A program made the position numbers and the translations under genes. Positions 8,929 to 16,774 of a DNA stretch of 64,000 nucleotides are shown piece by piece; within the stretch, counting starts at the first letter, position 1; each line of letters starts with the position of its first letter. Source of the stretch: Oerskovia jenensis (GTDB lineage: Bacteria; Actinomycetota; Actinomycetes; Actinomycetales; Cellulomonadaceae); contig NZ_JAFBBO010000001.1 of assembly GCF_016907235.1 (NCBI RefSeq), positions 2,294,001 to 2,358,000 of the forward strand, read 5' to 3'. The notes beneath the pieces are model-generated. The model was not told the origin of the DNA. It ran no database searches and saw only the letters and a list, made by a program, of their open reading frames with translations.

Positions 8929-9399
8929 TCACCCCTCGCGCCCCGCCAGCACCGCGAGGTAGTGCGGGTTCTCCATGACGCCGAGCACGTTCCCGAACGG
9001 GTCCACGACGGCCGCGGTCACGAACCCGCCGTCGCCCTGCGGGGTCACGGGCTGGTACTCGGTCCCGCCCAGCGCGAGCAGTCGCTCGTAGGTCGCCGCG
9101 ACGTCGTCGACGTGCCAGTAGACGACCGCCCCGCCGGGCGCCGTCGCGGCGCCCGCGGGCGCGTACGAACGGTCGATGATCCCGAGCTCGTGCTGGTAGT
9201 CGCCCACGCGGAACTCGACGTACGCGGCGGGGGCCGGCGCGGGCGGCATGACGTAGTACGGGTCGACGCCGAACACCTCGGTGTACCAGGCGACCGCGGC
9301 GGGGACGTCGTCGGACCAGAAGCTCACGGTCGTCAGGCCGCGCGGGGTCGTCGCGGCGGTGCGGGGGGTGGTCGGGGTCGTGCCGGTCGTGTCGCTCAT
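8929..9399 (-). CDS. VOC-family (glyoxalase/bleomycin-resistance-like) protein
   Basis: 156 residues with two beta-alpha-beta-beta-beta modules. Module one starts TTVSFWSDDVPAAVAWYTEVFG; module two contains VVYWHVDDVAATYERLLALGG and ends with VVDPFGNVLGVMENPHY. Members bind a metal and act as glyoxalases, dioxygenases or drug-binding proteins; the substrate cannot be told here. I used the ATG at 9399, preceded by an ACGAGGAG ribosome-binding site, and rejected an open frame extending far upstream. Divergent from the WYL regulator gene. VOC genes are often controlled by such a neighbour, and a perfect inverted repeat lies between them. Confidence 0.85.
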   Translation of the reverse strand: MSDTTGTTPTTPRTAATTPRGLTTVSFWSDDVPAAVAWYTEVFGVDPYYVMPPAPAPAAYVEFRVGDYQHELGIIDRSYAPAGAATAPGGAVVYWHVDDVAATYERLLALGGTEYQPVTPQGDGGFVTAAVVDPFGNVLGVMENPHYLAVLAGREG

Positions 9400-9482
9400 C
9401 GTCGGGCTCCTCGTGCCGTGCGGTCCAGCAGCGGTTCGTGCTTCTGACACGACCCACGCTACGGAGGATTGTGGAACGTGCG

Positions 9483-9512
9483 ATTCCTCGATGCCTGCGA
9501 GGATCGAGGAAT
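9483..9512. promoter_or_regulatory. inverted repeat, probable operator between VOC and WYL genes
   Basis: ATTCCTCGAT (9483-9492) and ATCGAGGAAT (9503-9512) form a perfect 10+10 bp dyad with a 10-nt spacer. It lies in the 111-bp divergent region and overlaps the regulator start codon. It is placed to block the regulator promoter and to sit upstream of the VOC promoter. Confidence 0.6.
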
Positions 9513-10107
9513 GTTGGATACCTCGGTGCGACTCCTGCGGCTGCTGTCGCTCGACGCCGAGGTCCTCACGGCCGTCTCGACCGCGATCGGCCGCAGCGAG
9601 CGCGTCCGCTTCGACTACGTCGGGCGCGACGGCCTGGCGACGCTGCGCGACGTCGAGCCGCACCGTCTCGTCTACACGGGCCGCCGCTGGTACCTGCTCG
9701 CGTGGGACACGGCGCGCGAGGACTGGCGGACCTTCCGCGCCGACCGCATGAACCCGCGCACGCCGGGCGGGCCGCGCTTCGCCCCGCGTGAGCCGCCCGA
9801 GCCCGACGTGGCCCGGCACGTCCTGCGCGGCGTCGGGTCGACCGCGTGGCGCCACCGGCCGCGCATCCGCTTCCTCGCGCCCGCGACCGAGATCGCGGCA
9901 CGCGTCACCCCGACAGCGGGCATCCTCACGGGGTCCGACGACGGCACGTGCGTCCTGGAGACCGGCTCGGACTCGCTGATCGACGTCGCGGGCTTCCTCG
10001 CGACGGTCGACACCCCGTTCGAGGTGCTCGACCCGCCCGAGCTGCGCGACCTGCTGCGCCGGCTCGCCGACCTCTACGCGGCAGGAGCGCGCGAGCCGGC
10101 GGAGTGA
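9511..10107 (+). CDS. WYL-domain regulator lacking its HTH and linker region (in-frame deletion)
   Basis: 198 residues. Residues 1-14, MLDTSVRLLRLLSL, are the usual beginning of an actinobacterial HTH-WYL (YafY-type) regulator. Residue 15 onwards jumps directly to DAEVLTAVSTAIGRSERVRFDYVGRDG, which normally comes about 120 residues later. The WYL domain itself looks intact (RLVYTGRRWYLLAWD, WRTFRADRM), followed by the C-terminal WCX-like region. So the winged helix and central linker appear to be missing while the reading frame is kept. The protein should still bind its ligand or self-associate, but not DNA. The start is the ATG at 9511; a longer frame from 9469 adds 14 residues and would disrupt the family-like start. 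A sequencing or assembly deletion is the main alternative. Confidence 0.75.
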   Translation: MLDTSVRLLRLLSLDAEVLTAVSTAIGRSERVRFDYVGRDGLATLRDVEPHRLVYTGRRWYLLAWDTAREDWRTFRADRMNPRTPGGPRFAPREPPEPDVARHVLRGVGSTAWRHRPRIRFLAPATEIAARVTPTAGILTGSDDGTCVLETGSDSLIDVAGFLATVDTPFEVLDPPELRDLLRRLADLYAAGAREPAE

Positions 10108-10135
10108 TCAGCAGAGCCTGGCGCCTCCTAGGCGA

Positions 10136-10909
10136 TCACCCGGCGGGTCGCATGAGGGGCGGGTTGAGCACGGCGGGCACGGACGCGGGCGCCTCGTCCT
10201 GCCCGACGACGTCGCGCGCCCCGGCGGAGCGCTCCGCCTCGGGCGCGAGCCGGTAGAGCGCGGCGGGCCGGCCCGTCCCGCCCGAGGTCGACTCCCCCGT
10301 CTCGACGAGGAAGCCCGGGGTGCCCACGGCCTTGCGGTGGAAGTTGCGCGGGTCGAGGCGCGTGCCCCACACGGCCTCGTAGACCGCGCGGAGCTGGGCG
10401 ATCGTGAACTCGGGGCCGCAGAAGGCCGTCGCGAGCGTGGAGTACTCGAGCTTGGCGCGGGCGCGCTCGACGCCGTCGCGCAGGATGCGGTGATGGTCGA
10501 ACGCGAGGCCGTCCACGTCCGCGAGCGCCTCCTCGACCGGGTGCCAGCCGACCTGCGCGGCGTCGCTGCCCGCGGTCGGCAGGCCATAGGTGGGCGCGAG
10601 CAGGAGGTGCGCGACGGTCAGCACCGGGCCGCGCGGGTCGCGGCCGAGCGGGCCGTAGGTACGGAGCTGTTCGAGGTGGCCGGGGACCGCGACGCCCGTC
10701 TCCTCGGCGAGCTCGCGGGCGGCGGCCTGCGGCAGGGACTCGCCCGGCAGGACGAACCCGCCCGGCAGGGCGAGGCGGTCCCGGAAGGGGTCGAGGAGCC
10801 GCGTCACGAGCAGGACCTGGAGCGTGCCGTCGCGGACCGTGAGCGCGACGACGTCGACCGTGACGGGGATCCGGGCGGCGGACGGCGGGGTCTCCGGGTG
10901 CTCGCTCAT
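10136..10909 (-). CDS. Nudix hydrolase / NrtR-like transcriptional regulator
   Basis: 257 residues. The N-terminal Nudix domain (residues about 15-150) has a complete Nudix box, GFVLPGESLPQAAARELAEE then TGV, matching Gx5Ex7REUxEExGU. The C-terminal part (about 155-257) has the winged-helix look of NrtR proteins: KLEYSTLATAFCGPEFTIAQ, LRAVYEAVWGTRLDPRNFHR and KAVGTPGFL. NrtR proteins sense ADP-ribose and repress NAD-metabolism or sugar genes; many have lost catalysis, but here the box is intact. It is transcribed divergently from the SPFH/NADK-like pair, with two palindromes between, so autoregulation and control of that pair are likely. A TAGGGT -10 ends 6 nt before the ATG, so the message is probably leaderless. 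Confidence 0.8.
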   Translation of the reverse strand: MSEHPETPPSAARIPVTVDVVALTVRDGTLQVLLVTRLLDPFRDRLALPGGFVLPGESLPQAAARELAEETGVAVPGHLEQLRTYGPLGRDPRGPVLTVAHLLLAPTYGLPTAGSDAAQVGWHPVEEALADVDGLAFDHHRILRDGVERARAKLEYSTLATAFCGPEFTIAQLRAVYEAVWGTRLDPRNFHRKAVGTPGFLVETGESTSGGTGRPAALYRLAPEAERSAGARDVVGQDEAPASVPAVLNPPLMRPAG

Positions 10910-10926
10910 GCCCCCACCCTACCTTC

Positions 10927-10947
10927 TTATCGTCAGGTTGACGCTAA
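10927..10947. promoter_or_regulatory. NrtR-type operator 1
   Basis: TTATCGTCA-GGT-TGACGCTAA is a 9+9 bp palindrome with one mismatch. It includes the -35 TTGACG (10938-10943) of the SPFH promoter and lies just upstream of the Nudix gene's -10. Confidence 0.6.
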
Positions 10948-10960
10948 CGACGATCGAGGC

Positions 10961-10980
10961 TTATCGTCAGAGTGACATAA
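10961..10980. promoter_or_regulatory. NrtR-type operator 2, overlapping the SPFH -10
   Basis: TTATCGTCA-GAG-TGACATAA repeats operator 1 at a distance of 34 bp (about three helical turns), with one base missing in the right arm. It contains TATCGT (10962-10967), which stands 18 nt after TTGACG and forms the likely promoter of the SPFH gene. Confidence 0.6.
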
Positions 10981-11005
10981 ACAACCACGACGGACGGAGC
11001 CCCTC

Positions 11006-12043
11006 ATGGCCACCATCAAGCGCTACCCCTGGCTGCGGCACTTCCTCGGCAGCCCCACGGGCGCCGTGATCCACCTCAAGGCAGGACGGGTCGCGCACCG
11101 CGGGATCGGCCAGGCCTTCTGGTTCCGTCCCGGCACGTCGGTGCTCAGCGAGGTCCCGGTCGACGACCAGGAGCTGCCCGTCCTCTTCCACGCCACGACG
11201 CGCGACCACCAGGACGTCACGGTCCAGGTCAACGTGACCTACCGGTTCGCGGACCCGGCCGTCGTCTCGCAGCGGCTCGACTTCGGGATCGACCCCGACA
11301 CCGGGGCCGCAACGACCACGGGGCGCGACCAGGTCGCGACGATCATCGGCCAGCTCGCGCAGAGCCACGCGATCGACCACCTCGCGGCGGTCCCCCTGAC
11401 GACCGCGCTCGAGCAGGGCGTGAGCCAGGTCCGGGCCCAGCTCGTGGAGGCACTGGGCTCGGACGCCCGGCTGGCCTCGACCGGCATCGAGGTCCTCGGG
11501 GTCCACGTGCTCGCGGTCCGCCCCGACGGCGACGTCGAGCGCGCCCTGCAGACCCCGCTGCGCGAGCACGTCCAGGCCGAGGCCGACCGGTCGACCTACG
11601 AGCGGCGGGCGCTGGCCGTCGAGCGCGAGCGCACCATCTCGGAGAACGAGCTCGCGAGCCAGATCGAGCTCGCGACCCGCCGGGAGCGGCTCGTCGCGCA
11701 GGAGGGGGCCAACCTCCGGCGCGAGGCCGAGGAGACCGCCGCCGCGGCGCTCGTCGAGGCCCGGGCCGCCGCCGAGCGTCGCGACCTCACGTCGGCCGCA
11801 CAGGCCGAGGAGATCCGCCGGCTCGGCGAGGCGAACAATGCCAAGTTCCGGACCGTCATGGACGTCTACGAGGGCATGGACCAGTCGACCATCCTGGCCG
11901 TGGCGATGCGCGACCTCGCCGGGGCGCTGCCCAAGATCGGCAGCCTGACCATCACGCCCGACCTGCTCAGCGGGGCGCTCGCCGCGTTCACGGGAGCCGC
12001 GGGCGGTCCGGCCACCGGCGCCACCGCCGGCCGGGGAGCCTGA
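11006..12043 (+). CDS. SPFH/band-7 domain (slipin/stomatin-like) protein
   Basis: 345 residues. The SPFH domain spans about 25-190 (AVIHLKAGRVAHRGIGQAFW, VTVQVNVTYRFADPAVVSQR). A long alpha-helical, glutamate/arginine-rich stretch (about 190-285) fits coiled-coil oligomerisation, and a small alanine/glycine-rich tail ends the protein. There is no clear N-terminal membrane helix, unlike classical slipins, so membrane attachment would be peripheral. SPFH proteins form ring-like scaffolds on membranes. Pairing with an NrtR-type sensor and an NAD-kinase-like protein suggests a role linked to NAD or ADP-ribose stress, which is inference. The start ATG at 11006 follows GGACGGAG. The stop is one base from the next start codon. 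Confidence 0.85.
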   Translation: MATIKRYPWLRHFLGSPTGAVIHLKAGRVAHRGIGQAFWFRPGTSVLSEVPVDDQELPVLFHATTRDHQDVTVQVNVTYRFADPAVVSQRLDFGIDPDTGAATTTGRDQVATIIGQLAQSHAIDHLAAVPLTTALEQGVSQVRAQLVEALGSDARLASTGIEVLGVHVLAVRPDGDVERALQTPLREHVQAEADRSTYERRALAVERERTISENELASQIELATRRERLVAQEGANLRREAEETAAAALVEARAAAERRDLTSAAQAEEIRRLGEANNAKFRTVMDVYEGMDQSTILAVAMRDLAGALPKIGSLTITPDLLSGALAAFTGAAGGPATGATAGRGA

Positions 12044-12044
12044 C

Positions 12045-13058
12045 GTGCCCCTCCAGCGACGCGTCGTCGTCGTGCACCGGCGGACCGAGCTCGACGAGCT
12101 CCTCGACCGGCACGCGACCCGCGGTCAGGCCGAGTTCTTCCTCCGCACGCGCGGCCGCACGCTCGCCGCGGTCCAGGAACGGCACGACGCCGTGGCCGAG
12201 GCCCGCGCCCTGGTCGCCGCCGCGATCCCCGAGGGCTGGCGGCGGGCCGACGTCGAGCGCGCCGACCTCGGCCGGTTCCTCGTGGCCCCCGAGGACGTCG
12301 TGGTCGTGGTCGGGCAGGACGGGCTCGTCGCGAACGTCGCGAAGTACCTCACGGACCAGCCGGTGCTGGGAGTCGACCCCGAGCCGGGGACCAACGCGGG
12401 CGCGCTCGTCCGGCTCGACGTCGCCACCGCCGTCGGGCTGCTGACCCGCGCAGGGAGGACCGGGAGCGCGGCCGGCAGCCCGCGTTCTGCTGGCCCCCCG
12501 CCCGACGGCGCCGCGCCCCTCGGCGGCCTCGGCTGGCGGACCGAGGACCTCACGACGGTCGTGGCGCACCTCGACGACGGGCAGCACCTGTCCGCGCTCA
12601 ACGAGGTCTTCGTGGGGCACCCGTCGCACCAGTCGGCGCGGTACCGGATCACCGCGGACGGGCCGGGCGGAAGTCAAGGACCGGCGGTCGGTCGCGGCAG
12701 GGAGCGCGGGTCCGTCCGCGTCGAGCGGCAGTCGTCGTCGGGCGTGATCGTCGCGACCGGCGCAGGGGCCACGGGCTGGTGCGCGTCGATCGCGCGCGAG
12801 CGCGGCGGGCGGCGCCTCCCCGGGCCCACCGCCCCCCTGCTCGCCTGGTTCGTGCGCGAGGCGTGGCCGTCGCCCGCGACGGGCGCGGACCTGACCGAAG
12901 GGCTGCTCGACGCGGACGGCGAGCTCCGGCTCACGGTCGAGTCGGACCAGCTCGTGGTCTTCGGCGACGGCGTCGAGTCGGACCGGCTCGTCGCGACGTG
13001 GGGCCAGGAGATCACGGTGAGGGTCGGGGCGAACCGGCTGCGGCTGGTCGTCGGCTGA
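12045..13058 (+). CDS. NAD-kinase-like protein with altered catalytic motif
   Basis: 337 residues, GTG start one base after the SPFH stop. NAD-kinase family signs are present. VVVVVGQDGLVANVAKYL stands where the family has the GGDGT motif. Then come QPVLGVDPEPGTNAGALVR, HLSALNEVFVGHPS (the ALNEV strand) and SSGVIVATGAGATGW in place of the usual DGLxxSTPTGSTAY. The GGDGT threonine and first glycine are not kept (GQDGL), and STPTGST is ATGAGAT, so canonical kinase activity is doubtful. It may bind NAD(P) or diacylglycerol-like lipids, since DAG kinases share the fold. Cotranscribed with the SPFH gene under the Nudix regulator. Confidence 0.7.
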   Translation: MPLQRRVVVVHRRTELDELLDRHATRGQAEFFLRTRGRTLAAVQERHDAVAEARALVAAAIPEGWRRADVERADLGRFLVAPEDVVVVVGQDGLVANVAKYLTDQPVLGVDPEPGTNAGALVRLDVATAVGLLTRAGRTGSAAGSPRSAGPPPDGAAPLGGLGWRTEDLTTVVAHLDDGQHLSALNEVFVGHPSHQSARYRITADGPGGSQGPAVGRGRERGSVRVERQSSSGVIVATGAGATGWCASIARERGGRRLPGPTAPLLAWFVREAWPSPATGADLTEGLLDADGELRLTVESDQLVVFGDGVESDRLVATWGQEITVRVGANRLRLVVG

Positions 13059-13106
13059 CCTGGTCGTCACCGGGCAGGACCGCCACGGGTCCGTCATGGT
13101 GGAGCG

Positions 13107-13859
13107 ATGACGACCTATTCCGGGACGAAGGAGTTCGAGGGCGCGACCTTCGTCAGGGCCAGCTTCAAGGGCGCCACCCTGCGGTTCTCCGACGTCAGCG
13201 GCGTGACGATGCGCGGCGTCGACCTGGACGGGCTCGACGTCGACAGCCACGACCTGTTCTTCGGCCGCCTGATCGTCAACGGGGTCGACATGGTGCCGTT
13301 CGTGGACGCCGAGCTCAACCGGCAGTTCCCCGGCCGCGAGCTGCAGAAGGCGCAGACCGTCGACGGGCTGCGCGAGGGGTGGGTCGCCGTGCAGGCCGCG
13401 TGGCAGGAGACGGTGGACGGTACGCCACCGCACCTGGTGGACGCCCACGTGGAGGACGAGTGGTCCTTGGCCCAGACCCTGCGGCACCTCGTCCTGGCGA
13501 CCGACGCCTGGCTCGGCGGCGGGATCCTGCGGAGGCAGCAGCCGTTCCACGAGATCGGGCAGATCTTCACCGGCGCCGCCGAGATGGGCTTCGACATGTC
13601 GATCTTCCGCACGGACACACCGACGTACGAGGAGATCCTCGCGGTGCGGGCCGAGCGGCAAGGAGCCGTGACCGAGTTCCTGGCCACGGCCACCCCGGAC
13701 CTGCTCGCGGAGGAACGCGACGACCCGTGGGGCGGCGAGGACTGGCACCCCAGCGTCGGGGACTGCGTGCGCGTGATCCTGGAGGAGGAGTGGGCGCACC
13801 TGCGCTACGTCCGCCGGGACCTCGCTCTGCTGCGTGAGGCCCCGCTCGCGTCGCCGTGA
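13107..13859 (+). CDS. DinB-family protein with N-terminal pentapeptide-like segment
   Basis: 250 residues. Residues 1-75 read like short pentapeptide repeats (FEGATFVRASFKGATLRFSD, then VTMRGVDLDGLDV). The rest is a DinB/DUF664 four-helix bundle: HLVDAHVEDEWSLAQTLRHL, then VLATDAWLGG, and WHPSVGDCVRVILEEEWAHL near the end. The histidines in TLRHLV and EEWAHLRY are in the usual metal-binding positions. DinB-like proteins include mycothiol-dependent transferases; the substrate here is unknown. A GGAG ribosome-binding sequence lies near 13099. The gene is convergent with the phosphotransferase gene 17 bp downstream. Confidence 0.8.
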   Translation: MTTYSGTKEFEGATFVRASFKGATLRFSDVSGVTMRGVDLDGLDVDSHDLFFGRLIVNGVDMVPFVDAELNRQFPGRELQKAQTVDGLREGWVAVQAAWQETVDGTPPHLVDAHVEDEWSLAQTLRHLVLATDAWLGGGILRRQQPFHEIGQIFTGAAEMGFDMSIFRTDTPTYEEILAVRAERQGAVTEFLATATPDLLAEERDDPWGGEDWHPSVGDCVRVILEEEWAHLRYVRRDLALLREAPLASP

Positions 13860-13876
13860 TTCTCCGGGGCTGGCCC

Positions 13877-14794
13877 TCAGTCGTGGAACCGGGTCCGATG
13901 CTCGCTCAGGACCCGGTCGAGGGCCGCCCGTCCCGCAGGACCCCACCCGGGCTTCCCGCCGGGGAGCCCGCGGTCCCCGTTCTGGCCCATGAGCATCAGG
14001 AAGAGACTCTTGAGCGCGGCGAGCCCACGGGCCCGTCGGATCGTCTCCTCGTCCGCCATCGCGTAGGCGGCGAAGAAGCGTTCGGCCGAGCCCGCCGGCA
14101 GGAGCACCCACGCAGCCGCCAGGTCCCACGCCGGGTCGCCGGCGAACAGCTCACCGAAGTCGACGACGCCCGCCAGCGTCCCGTCCGAGACGACGACGTT
14201 CGCGGGATGCAGGTCGCCGTGCACCCACACCGGCGGGCCCTGCCAGGCGGCAGCCGCGACGGCGTCGTCCCAGACAGCCCGGACGCCGTCTGCGTCGCGA
14301 CCGATCGCCTCGGCGTCGACGGCGTCGAAGAAGTGGTCGAAGCCGTCCGTGCTGTCCCCGGGACGCGTGCCGCGGGCGGGGTCGACGGGCGCGTCGACGG
14401 GCGCCGGTACGTGCAGCGACCGCAGGAACGTCGCCAGCGTGTCCGCAGCGTGCTCGGCGCGCGTGATCGACCCGTGGTCCAGCGGTCGGCCCGGCACCCA
14501 CGTCACGACCGTCCAGATCTTGGGGAGACGCTCGGACGGTGCGCCCTCCCGGACAGGGACGGGAACGGGTAGCGGCAGGTCGGGCGCGAGCAGCGGCAGC
14601 CACCGCCTCTCCTTGAGCTGGTGGTCGTGGGTGGTGTCCATGCGCTGGACGCGCACAGCGAGCTCGTCCCCCAGGCGCCACATCTGGTTGCCCCAGCCGC
14701 CCTCCACCTCGCGAAGCGGCAGCTCGGACAGGTCCGGGTGTTGTTCGCGCAGAACGTCGCGAAGGAGACTCGCGGTGATCTCGACCTCGCTCAT
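13877..14794 (-). CDS. aminoglycoside phosphotransferase-family kinase
   Basis: 305 residues of the APH/choline kinase fold. Catalytic loop VWVHGDLHPANVVVSDG and metal-binding DFGELFAGDPAWDLA are intact. The nucleotide-binding N-lobe carries LAVRVQRMD (the lysine position holds arginine) and the hinge WTVVTWVPGRPL. These enzymes phosphorylate aminoglycosides, macrolides or small metabolites. With no resistance context around it, this is probably a housekeeping small-molecule kinase. A -10-like TAAGGT (complement of 14803-14808) ends 8 nt before the ATG and no ribosome-binding site is seen, consistent with a leaderless message. Confidence 0.85.
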   Translation of the reverse strand: MSEVEITASLLRDVLREQHPDLSELPLREVEGGWGNQMWRLGDELAVRVQRMDTTHDHQLKERRWLPLLAPDLPLPVPVPVREGAPSERLPKIWTVVTWVPGRPLDHGSITRAEHAADTLATFLRSLHVPAPVDAPVDPARGTRPGDSTDGFDHFFDAVDAEAIGRDADGVRAVWDDAVAAAAWQGPPVWVHGDLHPANVVVSDGTLAGVVDFGELFAGDPAWDLAAAWVLLPAGSAERFFAAYAMADEETIRRARGLAALKSLFLMLMGQNGDRGLPGGKPGWGPAGRAALDRVLSEHRTRFHD

Positions 14795-15264
14795 GCGCAG
14801 CGACCTTACGTGGTCCTACGCCTAGCGGAACGTTCTGCGCAGCGCTGCGTGGACCTGCGTCGATCCGACGGTGCCGAGCGCACCGAGGAGCAGCAGCGTC
14901 GCTGCGGCCGCACAGCCCGCTGCCAGACGGCTCTCGCTCATCGCCAGGAGAAGCGCCGTCAAGCTCGTGGCCGCGCAGGTCGCCGTCGGCGTCGGGCGGG
15001 AGGGTCCGGTCGCCACGGCTGTGCCGGTTGATCGCGTTGTGCGCCGGTCGCTCGTGCGACACGAACGACTGGCTCACCAGCTCGATCGGTGCCGCGGTCG
15101 GTGCCCTCCTGACCGGTGCCCCGATCTGGGCTGCACGACGGTGGCCGTCGCACGAGCCAGAATCCTCCGACGACGCGGTACGCACCTGAGCGACGGGGCC
15201 GCGACAGGTCCTTCGACGGCTGAGCCCCGGCCGAACGGCCCTACCCCAGCAGGGGCGGGAGCCC
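14795..15264. other. gene-poor stretch, possible remnant of a membrane-protein gene
   Basis: About 470 bp without a convincing gene. On the minus strand 14822-15016 encodes a 64-residue frame with a hydrophobic LAAGCAAAATLLLLGALGTV segment ending in a basic tail, like the end of a transporter helix. It lacks a ribosome-binding site, and the frames upstream look degenerate. It may be the tail of a decayed transporter gene or chance. The right end carries the HEAT-protein promoter. Confidence 0.3.
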
Positions 15265-15277
15265 TAGCGTGCTGGTC

Positions 15278-16015
15278 ATGAGCGTGCGTGAGGAACACCG
15301 GGCCGCCTTGCGCGCGCTCGACGGCGATGCGGCCGCCGTGCGCGCCTACCTCACCGCCCGCTCGGGGCTGCCCGGGCCTCGGGCGAACCTCGAGCTCATG
15401 GGTGCCTTCGCGGACGTCGCACCAGAAGGTCTCGTGCTCGCCCTGGCCGACTCCCCCGACGAGTACCTGCGCTGCTGCGGGACGGTCGGCCTCGGTCGGC
15501 TCGTCGTCGACGTCCCCGCCCGTGCACGCACCGACCTGACCGACCTGCTGCCCGTCCGCGCGGCCGAGGGGTCGTGGCGCGTCCGCGAGGCCGTCGCGAT
15601 GGCGCTGCAGCGCATCGGTGACGCCGAGCCCGCGACCCTCCGCTCGCTCGCGGCTTCCTGGGGCGACGACCAGGACCCGCTGGTCCGCCGCGCCGCGGTC
15701 GCCGGGATCTGCGAGCCGCGCCTCCTGCGCACCCCCGCCACCGCGACGGCCGCCCTGGACGCCTGCGCGGCCGCGACCGCCTCGATCCACGCGCTCCCGT
15801 CCGACGCCCGCCGCGACCCCGGCGTCCGGGCGTTGCGCCAGGCCCTCGGGTACTGCTGGAGCGTCGCCGTCGCGGGCGACCCGGCAGCCGGTCTGGCGCG
15901 CTTCGCCGCGCTGCGCGGATCGGACGACCCGGACGTGGCCTGGATCGTGCGCGAGAACGAGAAGAAGACCCGCCTCCGCCGCCTGCTCGACCCGCCCGAC
16001 GTGCCGTCCCGCTGA
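15278..16015 (+). CDS. HEAT-repeat protein
   Basis: 245 residues, almost entirely helical, with repeated helix pairs: AVRAYLTARSGLPGPRANLE, then DEYLRCCGTVGLGRLVVDVP, SWRVREAVAMALQRIGD and PLVRRAAVAGICEPRLL. This fits a short alpha-solenoid involved in protein-protein contact. No enzymatic motif is visible. TAGCGT (15265-15270) ends 7 nt before the ATG at 15278, which makes that ATG preferable to the GTG at 15269 and implies a leaderless transcript. Single gene; the VanZ-like gene starts about 160 bp later. Confidence 0.75.
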   Translation: MSVREEHRAALRALDGDAAAVRAYLTARSGLPGPRANLELMGAFADVAPEGLVLALADSPDEYLRCCGTVGLGRLVVDVPARARTDLTDLLPVRAAEGSWRVREAVAMALQRIGDAEPATLRSLAASWGDDQDPLVRRAAVAGICEPRLLRTPATATAALDACAAATASIHALPSDARRDPGVRALRQALGYCWSVAVAGDPAAGLARFAALRGSDDPDVAWIVRENEKKTRLRRLLDPPDVPSR

Positions 16016-16177
16016 TCCGGGCGCCGCGCGCACACGCCCCCAGGGGACGAGGGTCGTACTCACCGTCCCCCGGGATCCGACCACGGACGGATGCCGAGCC
16101 CGACGCACGGCGGGCACTGTGGTGCGGAGCCGCGGCACGAGCCGCCGCGCAGGTCTCGGAGAAGGCGCAGGTCGCTC

Positions 16178-16774
16178 GTGTTCCACCAGGTCCCGGTCCT
16201 CCCGGTCGTCGTCCCTCTGGCCGCGGCGGTGCTCGCGGGGTTGATGTGGTCACTGATCCGCAGCGGGCGCTTCTCCGTGCCGCGAGCCGCGGTCGCCCTC
16301 GCGCTCTGCGTCTACGTCGCCGGGATCGTCGCGAACACCGTCTTCCCGGTCTTCCTGGACAAGCCCGTCAGCAGCGCCCCCTGGGGCAGCCATCTCGCCG
16401 TCGTGCCGTTCGTGGACTACGAGGTCGCCGATGCGGTCATGAACGTCCTGGTCTTCGTCCCGGTCGGCGTCCTCGTGCCGCTGCTCGTGCCCCGGGCCTC
16501 GTGGAGACGGGCCGTGGCGGCAGCGGCGGTCCTCAGCCTGACGATCGAGGTCACCCAGCTCGTGACGGCGCACCTGGTGGGCGGAGGGCACATCGCGGAC
16601 GTGAACGACCTGATCTTCAACGTCACCGGCGGGGCGGTCGGCTTCGCGGTGTTCTCGGCGCTCGTGAAGATCCCGTCCGTCAGCGCCTTCGTCGACCGGT
16701 TCCGCTGGCACGAGATCACGGCCTGCGCCCGGGGCGCCGCAGCGATCCCCGAGGGCTGGCGGCGTGGCGACTAG
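16178..16774 (+). CDS. VanZ-like family membrane protein
   Basis: 198 residues with about five membrane segments and the VanZ-like core: NTVFPVF, GSHLAVVPFVDYEVADAVMN and VLVFVPVGVLVPLL, then SLTIEVTQL with the conserved glutamate and DVNDLIFNVTGGAVGF with the conserved N-D-x-x-x-N. The start GTG at 16178 follows a GGAGAAGG stretch; an earlier in-frame ATG at 16091 would add an arginine-rich, non-hydrophobic leader. The C-terminus AAAIPEGWRRGD shares a 23-bp identical DNA stretch with the NADK-like gene. Its function is unknown outside vancomycin-resistance clusters. The last 4 bp overlap the end of the convergent antitoxin gene. Confidence 0.75.
   Translation: MFHQVPVLPVVVPLAAAVLAGLMWSLIRSGRFSVPRAAVALALCVYVAGIVANTVFPVFLDKPVSSAPWGSHLAVVPFVDYEVADAVMNVLVFVPVGVLVPLLVPRASWRRAVAAAAVLSLTIEVTQLVTAHLVGGGHIADVNDLIFNVTGGAVGFAVFSALVKIPSVSAFVDRFRWHEITACARGAAAIPEGWRRGD

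Noticed and set aside
8929-9855. Extended 308-codon version of the VOC gene
   Set aside because: Runs through the divergent promoter and WYL gene; the ATG at 9399 has a good ribosome-binding site and the domain begins there.
10104-10139. GTGATC...GATCAC inverted repeat between the WYL and Nudix genes as a terminator
   Set aside because: Outer stem only 6 bp with a 6-nt bulge before the inner stem; too weak to call.
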